Assembly: GCA_002413395.1 (NCBI GenBank)
Contig: DHWX01000029.1
Location: forward strand, 98,030 to 122,398
Length of the DNA stretch: 24,369 nucleotides
Direction of reading: 5' to 3'
From: Polaromonas sp. UBA5171
Lineage (GTDB): Bacteria; Pseudomonadota; Gammaproteobacteria; Burkholderiales; Burkholderiaceae_C
In this document: positions 9,061-17,271 of the stretch, piece by piece
Layout: each line of letters opens with the position of its first letter
Numbering within the stretch: position 1 is the first letter of the stretch
Translations under genes and position numbers: made by a program
The notes under the pieces: generated by a model
Told to the model about the DNA's origin: nothing
The model's input: the letters and a program-made list of their open reading frames with translations, nothing else
The model's database searches: none

Positions 9061-9079
9061 ATTATTTAATAGCTGCATG
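9061..9079. repeat. Dispersed-repeat-like sequence forming the meaB stop region
   Basis: The minus strand reads CATGCAGCTATTAAATAAT, resembling the GCAGCTATTAAAnTAATAGC half of a repeat I recall from comamonad genomes. It supplies the last codons (HAAIK) and stop of meaB. The resemblance is partial. Confidence 0.35.
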
Positions 9080-10111
9080 TGCCCGTTGTGTCTGGGATTC
9101 AAGTAAATTTCGTGCGGCAGTTGAGGCAGGCATGCGGCCCTCCGCAACCTCGGCCAGCAACATCGGTAGCAAGGCACTCACCGCTGGATCGTGGCGGAAC
9201 GCCTGTTTCAGCCCGACGTCAATGCGTTCCCACATCCACGCAAGAGCCTGTTGGCGACGGCGCGCAGCCAGTTTGCCATTGGCCGTTTGCAGCTTCCTGA
9301 ACTGCGTCACCAAAGCCCAGAATGTATCGACACCTTTGTTGCGCAACGCACTGAGCTGGATCACCTGGGGACACCACTGCTTGTCAGCACTGTTGGAGTG
9401 GACACTGCTCCTGTCATGGCCCATGGCATGGTTAACCAAGCCAAGCAGGCGCATGGTGGACCTGATTTGAGCCTCGGCGCGCATGGCGGCGTTGACATCA
9501 ATGTCGGCCTTGTTGATGACCACCAGATCGGCCAGTTCCATCACGCCTTTTTTGATCGCCTGCAAGTCGTCGCCTGCATTTGGTAGCTGCATCAGCACAA
9601 ACATGTCGGTCATGTTGGCCACCGCGGTTTCGCTCTGGCCCACGCCAACGGTCTCGACAATCACCACGTCATAGCCTGCCGCTTCGCAGACCAGCATAGC
9701 CTCGCGCGTTTTTTCAGCCACGCCGCCCAGCGTACCGCTTGAAGGGCTGGGACGGATATAGGCTTCCTCACGCATCGAGAGCTTCTCCATGCGGGTTTTG
9801 TCGCCCAGGATGGAACCGCCCGAAACACTGGATGACGGGTCGATGGTGAGCACGGCGACGCGATGGCCTTGCCCAATCAGGTACAGGCCAAGCACTTCAA
9901 TGAAGGTCGATTTGCCGACGCCGGGGACGCCACTGATGCCGAGACGAAAGGCTTTGCCGGTGTATGGCAACAAGGCGGTGAGTAATTCGTCGGCCAATAC
10001 GCGGTGGTCGGCGCGGGACGATTCCAACAGAGTGATGGACTTGGCAATGGCGCGTCGTTGCGCGCTGGCCGCTCCGTGAAGCACTGTATCCTCCAACGTG
10101 CTTAAATTCAC
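9062..10111 (-). CDS. meaB: Methylmalonyl-CoA mutase-associated GTPase MeaB (ArgK/LAO family)
   Basis: A G3E-family P-loop GTPase chaperone that guards cobalamin loading and reactivation of methylmalonyl-CoA mutase. Motifs: Walker A GVPGVGKST at 61-69, TIDPSSSVSGGSILGDKTRM (switch region), IVETVGVGQSE (G3) and the base-recognition motif VINKADID. At 349 aa it is full length. It starts with GTG at 10111, overlapping the mutase stop as GTGA, so the two are translationally coupled, fitting a chaperone made together with its client. The last codons lie in a short dispersed-repeat-like sequence. Confidence 0.95.
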   Translation of the reverse strand: MNLSTLEDTVLHGAASAQRRAIAKSITLLESSRADHRVLADELLTALLPYTGKAFRLGISGVPGVGKSTFIEVLGLYLIGQGHRVAVLTIDPSSSVSGGSILGDKTRMEKLSMREEAYIRPSPSSGTLGGVAEKTREAMLVCEAAGYDVVIVETVGVGQSETAVANMTDMFVLMQLPNAGDDLQAIKKGVMELADLVVINKADIDVNAAMRAEAQIRSTMRLLGLVNHAMGHDRSSVHSNSADKQWCPQVIQLSALRNKGVDTFWALVTQFRKLQTANGKLAARRRQQALAWMWERIDVGLKQAFRHDPAVSALLPMLLAEVAEGRMPASTAARNLLESQTQRAHAAIK

Positions 10112-12264
10112 TTCAACGCAGCCTTGATCTGCTCCAGCACGTCCTTGGCGCTGGCCAGAATCGGCGTACCTGGGCCGTAGATGCCCTTCACGCCAGCCTC
10201 ATACAGCATCTCATAATCCTGCCGCGGAATCACGCCACCAACAAACACGATGATGTCATCAGCACCCTGTTTTTTCAACTCGGCAATGATGGCGGGAACC
10301 AGAGTTTTATGGCCAGCTGCCAGAGTGCTCACACCGACAGCATGCACGTCGTTTTCAATCGCCTGGCGTGCACACTCCGCGGGCGTCTGAAACAGCGGGC
10401 CGATGTCCACGTCAAAGCCCAGATCAGCAAAGGCAGTAGCCACGACCTTGGCGCCGCGGTCGTGGCCATCCTGGCCAAGTTTTGAAATCATCACGCGCGG
10501 ACGCCGGCCCTGAGTTTCGGAAAAATCGTTGATCTCACCCTTGAGAGCTTCCCAGCCTTCGGCCGAGTCATAGGCAGTTGCATACACACCGGTCACCTTT
10601 TGTGTATCGGCGCGATGGCGCCCGTAAACTTTCTCCAGAGCGTCGCTGACCTCGCCGACGGTGGCACGCAGACGGATCGCCTTGATGCTCAGGTCCAGCA
10701 GGTTGCCAGAACCCTTTTCGGCGGCAACCGTCAGCTCATCAAGCGCAGCCAGCACTGCAGCCGGATCGCGTTTGGCGCGGATGGCTTTCAGACGCGTGAT
10801 CTGTCCCTCGCGCACCGCCACATTATCAATGTCGCGGGTTTCAATCGCATCTTCAATTTTGAGTCGGTATTTGTTGACGCCGACAATCACGTCCTTGCCA
10901 CTGTCGATGCGTGCCTGCTTTTCAGCGGCCGCTGCCTCAATCTTGAGCTTGGCCCAGCCGCTGTCCACGGCGCGGGTCATGCCGCCCATGGCGTCAACTT
11001 CTTCAATGATGGCCCAGGCCGCATCGGCCATGTCCTGAGTGAGTTTTTCCATCATATAGCTGCCGGCCCAAGGGTCGATCACGTTCGGAATATGGGTTTC
11101 TTCCTGGATAATGAGTTGGGTGTTGCGGGCAATGCGCGATGAAAACTCGGTGGGCAACGCTATCGCTTCGTCAAAGCTGTTGGTGTGCAGGCTCTGTGTG
11201 CCGCCGAACACCGCCGCCATGGCCTCGATGGTAGTGCGTACCACGTTGTTGTACGGGTCCTGCTCGGTCAGGCTCCAGCCGCTGGTCTGGCAATGCGTGC
11301 GCAGCATCAGGCTTTTGGGGCTCTTCGCGTTGAATCTCTTCATGATGCGGCACCAGAGCAGACGCGCCGCGCGCATCTTGGCGACTTCAAGGTAGAAGTT
11401 CATGCCGATGGCCCAAAAAAAGCTCAGGCGCCCGGCAAAGCCGTCTACGTCCAGCCCCTTGGCAATGGCCGTCTTCACATACTCCTTGCCGTCGGCCAGC
11501 GTGAAAGCCAGTTCGAGCGCCTGGTTGGCGCCAGCTTCCTGCATGTGGTAGCCCGAGATGCTAATCGAGTTGAACTTGGGCATATGTTGCGCCGTGTACT
11601 CGATGATGTCGCCGATGATGCGAATGCTCGGCTCGGGCGGATAAATATAGGTGTTGCGGACCATGAACTCCTTGAGGATGTCGTTCTGGATGGTTCCACT
11701 CAACTGGTCCTGGCTTACGCCCTGCTCTTCTGCCGCCACCACGTAACCCGCCAGCACCGGCAGTACCGCGCCGTTCATGGTCATGGAGACCGACACCTTG
11801 TCCAGCGGGATCTGGTCGAACAGGATCTTCATGTCCTCGACGCTGTCGATCGCCACGCCGGCCTTGCCCACATCGCCCGTCACGCGTGGATGGTCGCTGT
11901 CATAACCGCGGTGCGTGGCCAGGTCAAATGCCACCGACACGCCCTGCCCGCCGGCGGCCAGCGCCTTGCGGTAAAACGCATTAGATTCTTCGGCGGTGGA
12001 AAAACCCGCGTATTGGCGAATCGTCCAGGGGCGCACCGCATACATGGTGGCCTGCGGTCCGCGGATGAAGGGTTCAAAACCCGGTAGCGTATTGGTGTAT
12101 GACAGGTCCTTGATGTCTTCGGCCGTGTAGAGCGGTTTGACATTAATGCCGTCGGGCGTTCGCCAGGTCAAGGCATTCACATCGCCGCGAGGTGCTGATT
12201 TGGCGGCTGTCTTGGCCCAGGCTTCCAGGCTGGCTGGGTTAAATTCAGAGGGATTTGTGCTCAT
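10108..12264 (-). CDS. scpA: Methylmalonyl-CoA mutase, single-chain, cobalamin-dependent
   Basis: Isomerises (R)-methylmalonyl-CoA to succinyl-CoA with adenosylcobalamin. The 718-aa protein has the N-terminal substrate-binding TIM barrel (RGPQATMYAVRPWTIRQYAGFSTAEESNAFYR, FDLATHRGYDSDHPRVTGDVGKAGVAIDS, SISGYHMQEAGA, RTHCQTSGWSLTEQDPYNNVVRTTIEA) and a C-terminal B12 domain with the base-off motif DGHDRGA, where lower-axial His601 follows Asp599-Gly600. GVSTLAAGHKTL and FVGGVIP follow, as expected. Both halves are in one chain, so this is the ScpA/Sbm type rather than MutA/MutB. It is first in the operon and divergent from a GntR regulator. No B12 riboswitch is visible in the 168-nt leader region. 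Confidence 0.96.
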   Translation of the reverse strand: MSTNPSEFNPASLEAWAKTAAKSAPRGDVNALTWRTPDGINVKPLYTAEDIKDLSYTNTLPGFEPFIRGPQATMYAVRPWTIRQYAGFSTAEESNAFYRKALAAGGQGVSVAFDLATHRGYDSDHPRVTGDVGKAGVAIDSVEDMKILFDQIPLDKVSVSMTMNGAVLPVLAGYVVAAEEQGVSQDQLSGTIQNDILKEFMVRNTYIYPPEPSIRIIGDIIEYTAQHMPKFNSISISGYHMQEAGANQALELAFTLADGKEYVKTAIAKGLDVDGFAGRLSFFWAIGMNFYLEVAKMRAARLLWCRIMKRFNAKSPKSLMLRTHCQTSGWSLTEQDPYNNVVRTTIEAMAAVFGGTQSLHTNSFDEAIALPTEFSSRIARNTQLIIQEETHIPNVIDPWAGSYMMEKLTQDMADAAWAIIEEVDAMGGMTRAVDSGWAKLKIEAAAAEKQARIDSGKDVIVGVNKYRLKIEDAIETRDIDNVAVREGQITRLKAIRAKRDPAAVLAALDELTVAAEKGSGNLLDLSIKAIRLRATVGEVSDALEKVYGRHRADTQKVTGVYATAYDSAEGWEALKGEINDFSETQGRRPRVMISKLGQDGHDRGAKVVATAFADLGFDVDIGPLFQTPAECARQAIENDVHAVGVSTLAAGHKTLVPAIIAELKKQGADDIIVFVGGVIPRQDYEMLYEAGVKGIYGPGTPILASAKDVLEQIKAALK

Positions 12265-12432
12265 GGTGGTGTCCGGGGGCTGTCTTTGTTGAGCTTGGCA
12301 GAATCTTCAGGCCTTGGCAATGCACGGCCCAAGCTGCGCGGAAGTGGTTTTGCAGCGATAGCGCCTGGTGCAGAGTTTACATTATTTATAATTATTGATT
12401 CAAAATATTCCATCCAGCTTACAATTCAGGCC
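12265..12432. promoter_or_regulatory. Divergent control region between scpA operon and GntR gene
   Basis: An AT-rich block at about 12377-12412, including ATTATTTATAATTATTGATTC, stands out against high-GC surroundings. On the minus strand TTGAAT and TAAACT with an 18-nt spacer could be the operon promoter. The region is a natural place for the GntR operator, but I see no clean TnGTnnnACnA-type site. Confidence 0.4.
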
Positions 12433-13068
12433 ATGACTGAACAATCCCTGTCTCCGCGAGCACTTTACGAAGAGGTTGCCGAGTTGTTGCGCCAGCGCAT
12501 TTTCAACCGCGAACTGGCACCGGGCAGCTGGATTGACGAACTCAAGCTGGCCGAGGAATATGGCATCAGCCGCACGCCCCTGCGCGAAGCCCTAAAGGTG
12601 CTGGCCACGGAAGGCCTGGTTACCATGAAAGTGCGGCGCGGTGCCTACGTCACTGAAGTCTCCGAGCGCGACCTGGCCGATGTCTATCACCTGCTGGCTC
12701 TGCTAGAAAGTGATGCTGCCGGCGTGGTGGCGGCCCAGGCGAACGAAGCCCAGATCAGGGAACTTCAGGACTTGCACAATGAACTGGAAAAAGCGGCGGG
12801 CAACCGGGAACGATTTTTTGAAATTAATGAGGCCTTTCACATGCGTCTGCTGGAAATTGCCAACAACCGCTGGCGCGATCAGATGGTGACCGACTTGCGC
12901 AAGGTGATGAAGCTCAACCGCCACAACTCACTACTCAAGAGCGGACGCATTGAAGAGTCCCTGATCGAGCACCGCGCCATCATGGCCGCGCTGGCTGCGC
13001 GCGATGGCGATGCCACAGTGCAGCGCATGCGCGAGCATTTCAGGAATGGGCTGGAAGCGGCTGCTTAA
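12433..13068 (+). CDS. GntR-family transcriptional regulator (FadR/FCD subfamily)
   Basis: A 211-aa regulator with an N-terminal winged helix-turn-helix at about residues 8-72 (ALYEEVAELLRQRIFNREL; ELKLAEEYGISRTPLREALK) and an all-helical FCD ligand domain (YHLLALLESDAAGVVA; FEINEAFHMRLLEIANN; EESLIEHRAIMAALAARD) whose His/Asp residues usually bind a metal and a carboxylate ligand. The start chosen is ATG 12433. The same frame is open upstream to 12286, but that part has no family similarity and crosses the promoter region. Being divergent from the methylmalonyl-CoA operon it probably controls it, perhaps sensing a pathway metabolite; that is inference. Confidence 0.9.
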   Translation: MTEQSLSPRALYEEVAELLRQRIFNRELAPGSWIDELKLAEEYGISRTPLREALKVLATEGLVTMKVRRGAYVTEVSERDLADVYHLLALLESDAAGVVAAQANEAQIRELQDLHNELEKAAGNRERFFEINEAFHMRLLEIANNRWRDQMVTDLRKVMKLNRHNSLLKSGRIEESLIEHRAIMAALAARDGDATVQRMREHFRNGLEAAA

Positions 13069-13261
13069 AGGCTGAGCCCAAGGGGTTGGTGGCACAAATC
13101 CAATTTCTTCTTCCGGCGGAAACACAGCGCTCAGACCATTGGCAAAAAGTGACCATCAGTTCGGCTGCGCGTGCCGCGCTGAGGCATGGCGCTGGCCGGG
13201 TTGAGCACTGTGCTGGCGATGGTGCTGGCTTGGACCAGCCGCGCGCTGTCCAGCCGTGGTA

Positions 13262-14116
13262 TCAGCGCGGCAGCTTGAGCGGGTTGAACCGCATGGCGTG
13301 CGGCGCGTAGCCATGGTTCAGCGGCCCGTGCCCCGCGCCGGTACGCACCTTGGCACCGGCCTCCAGCGCGGCTCGCACATAGGCCCGCGCAGCCTGCACG
13401 GCCTCCAGCAAGGAAGCACCCATTGCCAGGTGCGCGGCAATGGCTGATGACAGGGTGCAGCCCGTGCCATGGGTGTTGGCCGTGTGAATGCGCGGCGCAC
13501 GCATCCAATGCACTGTACCGTTTTGTGTGACCAGCAAATCACTTACCACGTCGCCCGCCAAATGGCCGCCTTTGAGCAACACGGCGGGTGCGCCCATGGC
13601 CAGAAGATCTTGCGCCGCCGCATGCATCGCCTGTTCACTGTCCAATGTTCGCCCCACCAGCAACGACGCCTCATCCAGATTTGGCGTGACCACATCGGCC
13701 CTGCGAAACAGCTCATGAACCAGCGCCGCAATGGCCGGGTTTTCAATCAGCACAGCGCCGCTGGTAGCTGCCATCACCGGGTCGAGCACCAACCTTTTCA
13801 GCGCATGATGGTCAATTGCCGCAGCCACCGTCTGTACCATATCAGGGGAGTGGAGCATGCCTATCTTGATGGCATCCAGCCCGATGTCTTCGACCACTGC
13901 GTCAATCTGTGCGCGCAGCATCTGGGGCGGCACGCCATGAATGGCCCGAACACCCAGCGTGTTTTGAGCGGTCAGCGCGGTAATCGCCGACATGCCATAG
14001 CAACCCAGCGCCGCGAAGGTTTTCAGGTCGGCCTGAATGCCAGCACCTCCTCCACTGTCGGAGCCGGCGATGGTCAGCACGCGCGGGTATTCAAATTCAA
14101 AAGCTTCATCAGTCAT
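13262..14116 (-). CDS. thiD: Hydroxymethylpyrimidine / phosphomethylpyrimidine kinase ThiD
   Basis: Phosphorylates HMP and HMP-P to HMP-PP for thiamine synthesis. A ribokinase-fold protein of 284 aa with VLTIAGSDSGGGAGIQADLKTFAALGCYGMSAITALTAQN at 14-53, KIGML, VLDPVMAATSG, TPNLDEASLL, VLLKGGHL and the anion-hole/catalytic motif NTHGTGCTLSSAIAAHLA. It is the last gene of thiM-thiE-thiD, 4 nt after thiE, and converges on the GntR gene. The 193-nt gap to that gene has a short GCTGG/CCAGC hairpin near 13225 but no clear T-tract. Confidence 0.95.
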   Translation of the reverse strand: MTDEAFEFEYPRVLTIAGSDSGGGAGIQADLKTFAALGCYGMSAITALTAQNTLGVRAIHGVPPQMLRAQIDAVVEDIGLDAIKIGMLHSPDMVQTVAAAIDHHALKRLVLDPVMAATSGAVLIENPAIAALVHELFRRADVVTPNLDEASLLVGRTLDSEQAMHAAAQDLLAMGAPAVLLKGGHLAGDVVSDLLVTQNGTVHWMRAPRIHTANTHGTGCTLSSAIAAHLAMGASLLEAVQAARAYVRAALEAGAKVRTGAGHGPLNHGYAPHAMRFNPLKLPR

Positions 14117-14120
14117 CGGT

Positions 14121-14774
14121 CTATTTCCGTGGAGTTAACACTTCATCACACAGGGACCGGAGGCGCTCGGCAGCCGCACGCGGGTCGTCTGCCCCACACA
14201 GCGCGCTCACCACGGCCAAGCCGTCGGCCCCGGCACACAGCACCCGACGTGCATTGCCAGCGTGAATGCCTCCTATGGCGACCAACGGCAAGGCTGTGGC
14301 GGCGCGCACCCCGGCCAAACCCTCCAGGCCCCAGGCACGCTTGGTGTCAGTCTTGGTCGGCGTGTCAAAGACCGGGCTCACGCCCAGGTAGTCCACCGGC
14401 AGCGCGGCGCTGTGCAGCACATCATCCATGGATTCGACGGACCAGCCAATAAACACTTCGGGCGGCAGCAGCTTGCGCGCCTCTTCCAACGACAAGTCGC
14501 TCTGGCCCAGATGCACTCCATCGGCGCCACAGGCCAGTGCGATATCGAGACGGTCATTAATCACCAGTGGTACATGGTGCGGTGCCAGCAATTCTTTCAG
14601 CTTCAGCGCCTGCGCCAGAAACTCACGGGTACCAAGATGTTTCTCACGCAACTGCACACAGCTGACGCCGCCCTGCACTGCCGCCGCGACCACTTCGGCC
14701 AAGCCTCGGCCACGCGTTAATGACTGATCAGTGACCAGGTACAGGCGTAAAACGTCGGGGCTCAGTCTTGCCAC
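14121..14774 (-). CDS. thiE: Thiamine-phosphate synthase ThiE
   Basis: Couples HMP-PP with thiazole phosphate to give thiamine phosphate. A 217-aa TIM barrel with LYLVTDQSL, VQGGVSCVQLREKHLGTREFL, LVINDRLDIALACGADGVHLGQSDL, IGWSVES (the usual IGxS loop), YLGVSPVFDTPTKTDT and VAIGGIHAGNARRVLCAGADGLAVVSAL, all standard family blocks. Its start overlaps the thiM stop by 13 nt, so they are probably translationally coupled. Confidence 0.95.
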   Translation of the reverse strand: MARLSPDVLRLYLVTDQSLTRGRGLAEVVAAAVQGGVSCVQLREKHLGTREFLAQALKLKELLAPHHVPLVINDRLDIALACGADGVHLGQSDLSLEEARKLLPPEVFIGWSVESMDDVLHSAALPVDYLGVSPVFDTPTKTDTKRAWGLEGLAGVRAATALPLVAIGGIHAGNARRVLCAGADGLAVVSALCGADDPRAAAERLRSLCDEVLTPRK

Positions 14775-15601
14775 GTTGCCAAATCGAGCTTGAGCCGGCT
14801 CTCAAATGTGGATTGGTCCAGCAATTGCAATTCGTCCAGCAAGCCCACCGCCATGCTGCCCACGCCGAGGCCTCGGGCTTGCACCTTCCCAGCCGCCACT
14901 TCACCCACAACACCGAGAAAAGCCATGGCTGCCGTGGTGGCGCGCCAGGCATCGGGTTGAATCGCGCAGAACGCGCCGACAAGCGCGCTGGCCGAGCAAC
15001 CAACCCCGGTTATTCGGGTCATCCATGCGTGACCGTTGGACAGGCGGGCCCAGCGTTGATTGGCATCAAGAATATGGTCAACCGCACCACTCACGCAGAC
15101 TGTTCCTCCGGTGCGTCCCGCCAGCGCATACGCCGCACCCAACGCATCGTGGGCAGCGGCGCTGCTGTCCACCCCGCGCGTTTTAATGGCTGCACCCGCC
15201 GTACTCATGATTTCAGAGCCGTTGCCGCGAATCACCGTGGGCGAAGCAATCGTCAAGAGGGCCTCCAGGGCTTGGTTCCGGTAAGGTGTTGCACCGGCAC
15301 CCACGGGGTCCAGCACGGTTGGTATCCCGCACTGAGCGGCAGCCGCCAGCGCCAGTTTCATGCTGTCAACCCAATATGGGTCGAGCGTGCCGATGTTCAG
15401 CACCAGCGCCTGGGCGATGCCGACCATCTCACGCACTTCCTCGTGGGCATGGGCCATGACAGGGGACGCACCAGCGGCCAGCAGTACATTGGCATTGAAG
15501 TTCATCACGACCAGATTGGTGATGCTGTGCACCAGCGGCGAACGTTCGCGAACGGCCAAAATATCAGACCAGAGATCTGCAGCAGAAATATCAGGAATCA
15601 T
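14762..15601 (-). CDS. thiM: Hydroxyethylthiazole kinase ThiM
   Basis: Phosphorylates the thiazole alcohol THZ in thiamine salvage. Blocks seen: SPLVHSITNLVVMNFNANVLLAAGASPVMAHAHEEV, LVLNIGTL, PTVLDPVGAGATPYRN, VIRGNGSEI, GTVCVSGAVDHIL and the catalytic MTRITGVGCSASALVGAF. ATG 15601 gives 279 aa and a normal N-terminus (MIPDISAADLW). An in-frame ATG at 15634 would add 11 residues and sits directly after the TAA of the IclR gene, so coupling from that gene is possible. Neither start has a strong ribosome site. I found no TPP riboswitch upstream by eye. Confidence 0.93.
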   Translation of the reverse strand: MIPDISAADLWSDILAVRERSPLVHSITNLVVMNFNANVLLAAGASPVMAHAHEEVREMVGIAQALVLNIGTLDPYWVDSMKLALAAAAQCGIPTVLDPVGAGATPYRNQALEALLTIASPTVIRGNGSEIMSTAGAAIKTRGVDSSAAAHDALGAAYALAGRTGGTVCVSGAVDHILDANQRWARLSNGHAWMTRITGVGCSASALVGAFCAIQPDAWRATTAAMAFLGVVGEVAAGKVQARGLGVGSMAVGLLDELQLLDQSTFESRLKLDLATWQD

Positions 15602-15634
15602 TTTTTTGACGAGGCAGCATGACTTGCCACCCAT

Positions 15635-16414
15635 TTATTTGGGCTTATAACCTAGCGCTGCTGAAATTGCGTTGGCCGTTGCCTGCAGCTTGGGCAGCCA
15701 GTGCTCTTCAAGTCGATCGGCGGGAGCGGAAATCGACAGGCCAGCCACCAGCTTGCTTTGGTCATCATAGATGCCGGCAGCCATGCAACGAACCCCAAGC
15801 TCCAGTTCTTCATCATCGCGTGCGATGCCGTATTGCCGCGCCTTGGCGAGCTCGCGTTCCAGGACTGGCAACTGGGTGATGCTGTTATGCGTCTGCCCCG
15901 ACAGCCCGGTGCGCGTGGCATAGGTGCGCAAGCGCTGGGGATCGTCAAAAGCCAGAAACAGCTTACCCACGGAAGTCAGATGTAGTGGCGCCCGGCCACC
16001 AATGGCCCGCACCACCTGCATGCCGGACCGCTCGCTGTAGGCGCGCTCCACATACACGATTTCGTCACCCTGACGCACGCTCAAGTTGACAGGTTGCTGG
16101 GTCAGCTTGTGCAGTTCACGCATGGGCGCCAAAGCTGCATCGCGGACGCTCAAGCGGGCCTTGACAAGGTTGCCCAATTCCAGAAGGCGCATGCCCAACC
16201 GATAATTCCCCACCACCGGGCGGTCCACAATTCGCCCTGTCGCCAGATCGTTCAGAATGCGGTGCGCCGTGGAAGGATGCAGCCCTGATTTTTCGCTAAT
16301 CTCTTTGAGCGACACGGCCTCTTCGTGGTTTGCCAGAATCTCAAGCAAGGTGAAGATGCGTTCAATGACTTGAACGGTCGGAGTGGCAGGAGCGGAGATA
16401 TCGGGTTTTGTCAT
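15635..16414 (-). CDS. IclR-family transcriptional regulator
   Basis: A 259-aa regulator with an N-terminal winged HTH (VIERIFTLLEILANHEEAVSLKEISEKSGLHPSTAHRILNDLATGRIVDR, about 13-65) and a C-terminal GAF-like IclR effector domain (YRLGMRLLELG; VRAIGGRAPLHLTSVGKLFLAF; YGIARDDEELELGVRCMAAGIYDDQSKLVAGLSISAPADRL). The stop codon directly abuts the first possible thiM start, so it may be cotranscribed with thiMED, although IclR proteins more often govern carbon catabolism. A 17-bp near-palindrome lies just upstream and could mediate autoregulation. The ligand is unknown. Confidence 0.92.
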   Translation of the reverse strand: MTKPDISAPATPTVQVIERIFTLLEILANHEEAVSLKEISEKSGLHPSTAHRILNDLATGRIVDRPVVGNYRLGMRLLELGNLVKARLSVRDAALAPMRELHKLTQQPVNLSVRQGDEIVYVERAYSERSGMQVVRAIGGRAPLHLTSVGKLFLAFDDPQRLRTYATRTGLSGQTHNSITQLPVLERELAKARQYGIARDDEELELGVRCMAAGIYDDQSKLVAGLSISAPADRLEEHWLPKLQATANAISAALGYKPK

Positions 16415-16434
16415 GTGCAGGCTTTCTGCATCAA

Positions 16435-16451
16435 ATTTTATACTATGAAAT
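16435..16451. promoter_or_regulatory. Near-palindromic 17-bp operator candidate upstream of the IclR gene
   Basis: The sequence ATTTTATACTATGAAAT matches its own reverse complement at all positions but the centre and one symmetric pair. It overlaps a TATAAA-like -10 on the minus strand, 21 nt before the IclR start. IclR-family sites are typically AT-rich dyads with TTTCAT/ATGAAA ends. Confidence 0.45.
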
Positions 16452-16506
16452 AAAACCGTGCCGCCGCTCTATTACTGCTTTAAATTTTGTCCTTTTTCTG
16501 ATTGGT

Positions 16507-17271
16507 TTACCCGCCTGGACTGCTGGCACCAGTGCCGCCGGAAAGCACCCACTGGCCGTCGATCAATAGTTCATTGGGCCTAAATCCAGCCTTGTAATTC
16601 ATCTTCGGGCTTTGGGCAATCCAGTACCCCAGATAAACATAAGGCAAGGCAAGATGGCGAGCCTGCCCGATTTGCCACAGTACGCCGTAATTGCCATAAC
16701 TGGCCCGCGCGTCCGGTTCATAAAACGTATAAACCGCAGAGATGCCGTCTTCCAGTACGTCCAGGATGGAAACCATCTTGAGCGCCCCAGCCTCGCCATT
16801 GGGCAAGCTCTCGCGAAACTCGACCAAGCGTGAATTCACGCGACTCTGCAGCAGAAATTGCGTGTACTGGTCAATGCTGTCATGGTCCATGCCGCCGCCG
16901 GCGTGGCGGCTGTTCTGGTAGCGCAGGTAGAGCTGGTAATGCTCAGGCATGAAGCACAGTTTGAGGATACGCGCATGCAGCGCACTGTGCCGACTCCAGG
17001 CGCGGCGCTGGCTGCGGTCCGCTTTAAAACTGTTGACTGGCACGCGAAACGGCACGCACGCCTGGCACCCATCGCAATACGGGCGGTAGGTAAACATGCC
17101 ACTGCGCCGGAACCCATTGATCACGAGTTCCGAATAGGCATCATTGTGAATGAGGTGACTGGGCGTCGCGACAAGCGAACGGGCCTGTTTACCGGGCAGG
17201 TAGCTGCAGGGGTAAGGCGCCGTTGCATAAAACTGCAGGGTTTGCAGCGGCAGGTCTTTGAGATGCGTCAC
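16507..17271 (-). CDS. bpt: Aspartate/glutamate leucyltransferase Bpt (bacterial arginyl-transferase homologue)
   Basis: Transfers Leu from leucyl-tRNA to N-terminal Asp or Glu, feeding proteins to the ClpS/ClpAP N-degron pathway. The 254-aa sequence has YPCSYLPGKQARSLVA near the N-terminus, the cysteine cluster YRPYCDGCQACVPFRVPV, HYQLYLRYQNSRHAGGGMD and a GNAT-like C-terminal half (FYEPDARASYGNYGVLWQI; LPYVYLGYWIAQSPKMNYKAGFRPNELL). It starts with GTG, overlapping the aat stop as GTGA, the usual aat-bpt coupling in proteobacteria. Confidence 0.95.
   Translation of the reverse strand: MTHLKDLPLQTLQFYATAPYPCSYLPGKQARSLVATPSHLIHNDAYSELVINGFRRSGMFTYRPYCDGCQACVPFRVPVNSFKADRSQRRAWSRHSALHARILKLCFMPEHYQLYLRYQNSRHAGGGMDHDSIDQYTQFLLQSRVNSRLVEFRESLPNGEAGALKMVSILDVLEDGISAVYTFYEPDARASYGNYGVLWQIGQARHLALPYVYLGYWIAQSPKMNYKAGFRPNELLIDGQWVLSGGTGASSPGG

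Noticed and set aside
7337..9106. A 589-codon open frame on the plus strand opposite pccB, and other long antisense frames opposite pccA, scpA, thiM and rep
   Set aside because: They are mirror frames of strongly conserved minus-strand genes in high-GC DNA. Their translations are His/Ala/Arg-rich without family motifs.
12286..12432. A 49-codon N-terminal extension of the GntR regulator
   Set aside because: It has no similarity to the family, crosses the AT-rich promoter region, and ATG 12433 gives a standard N-terminus.
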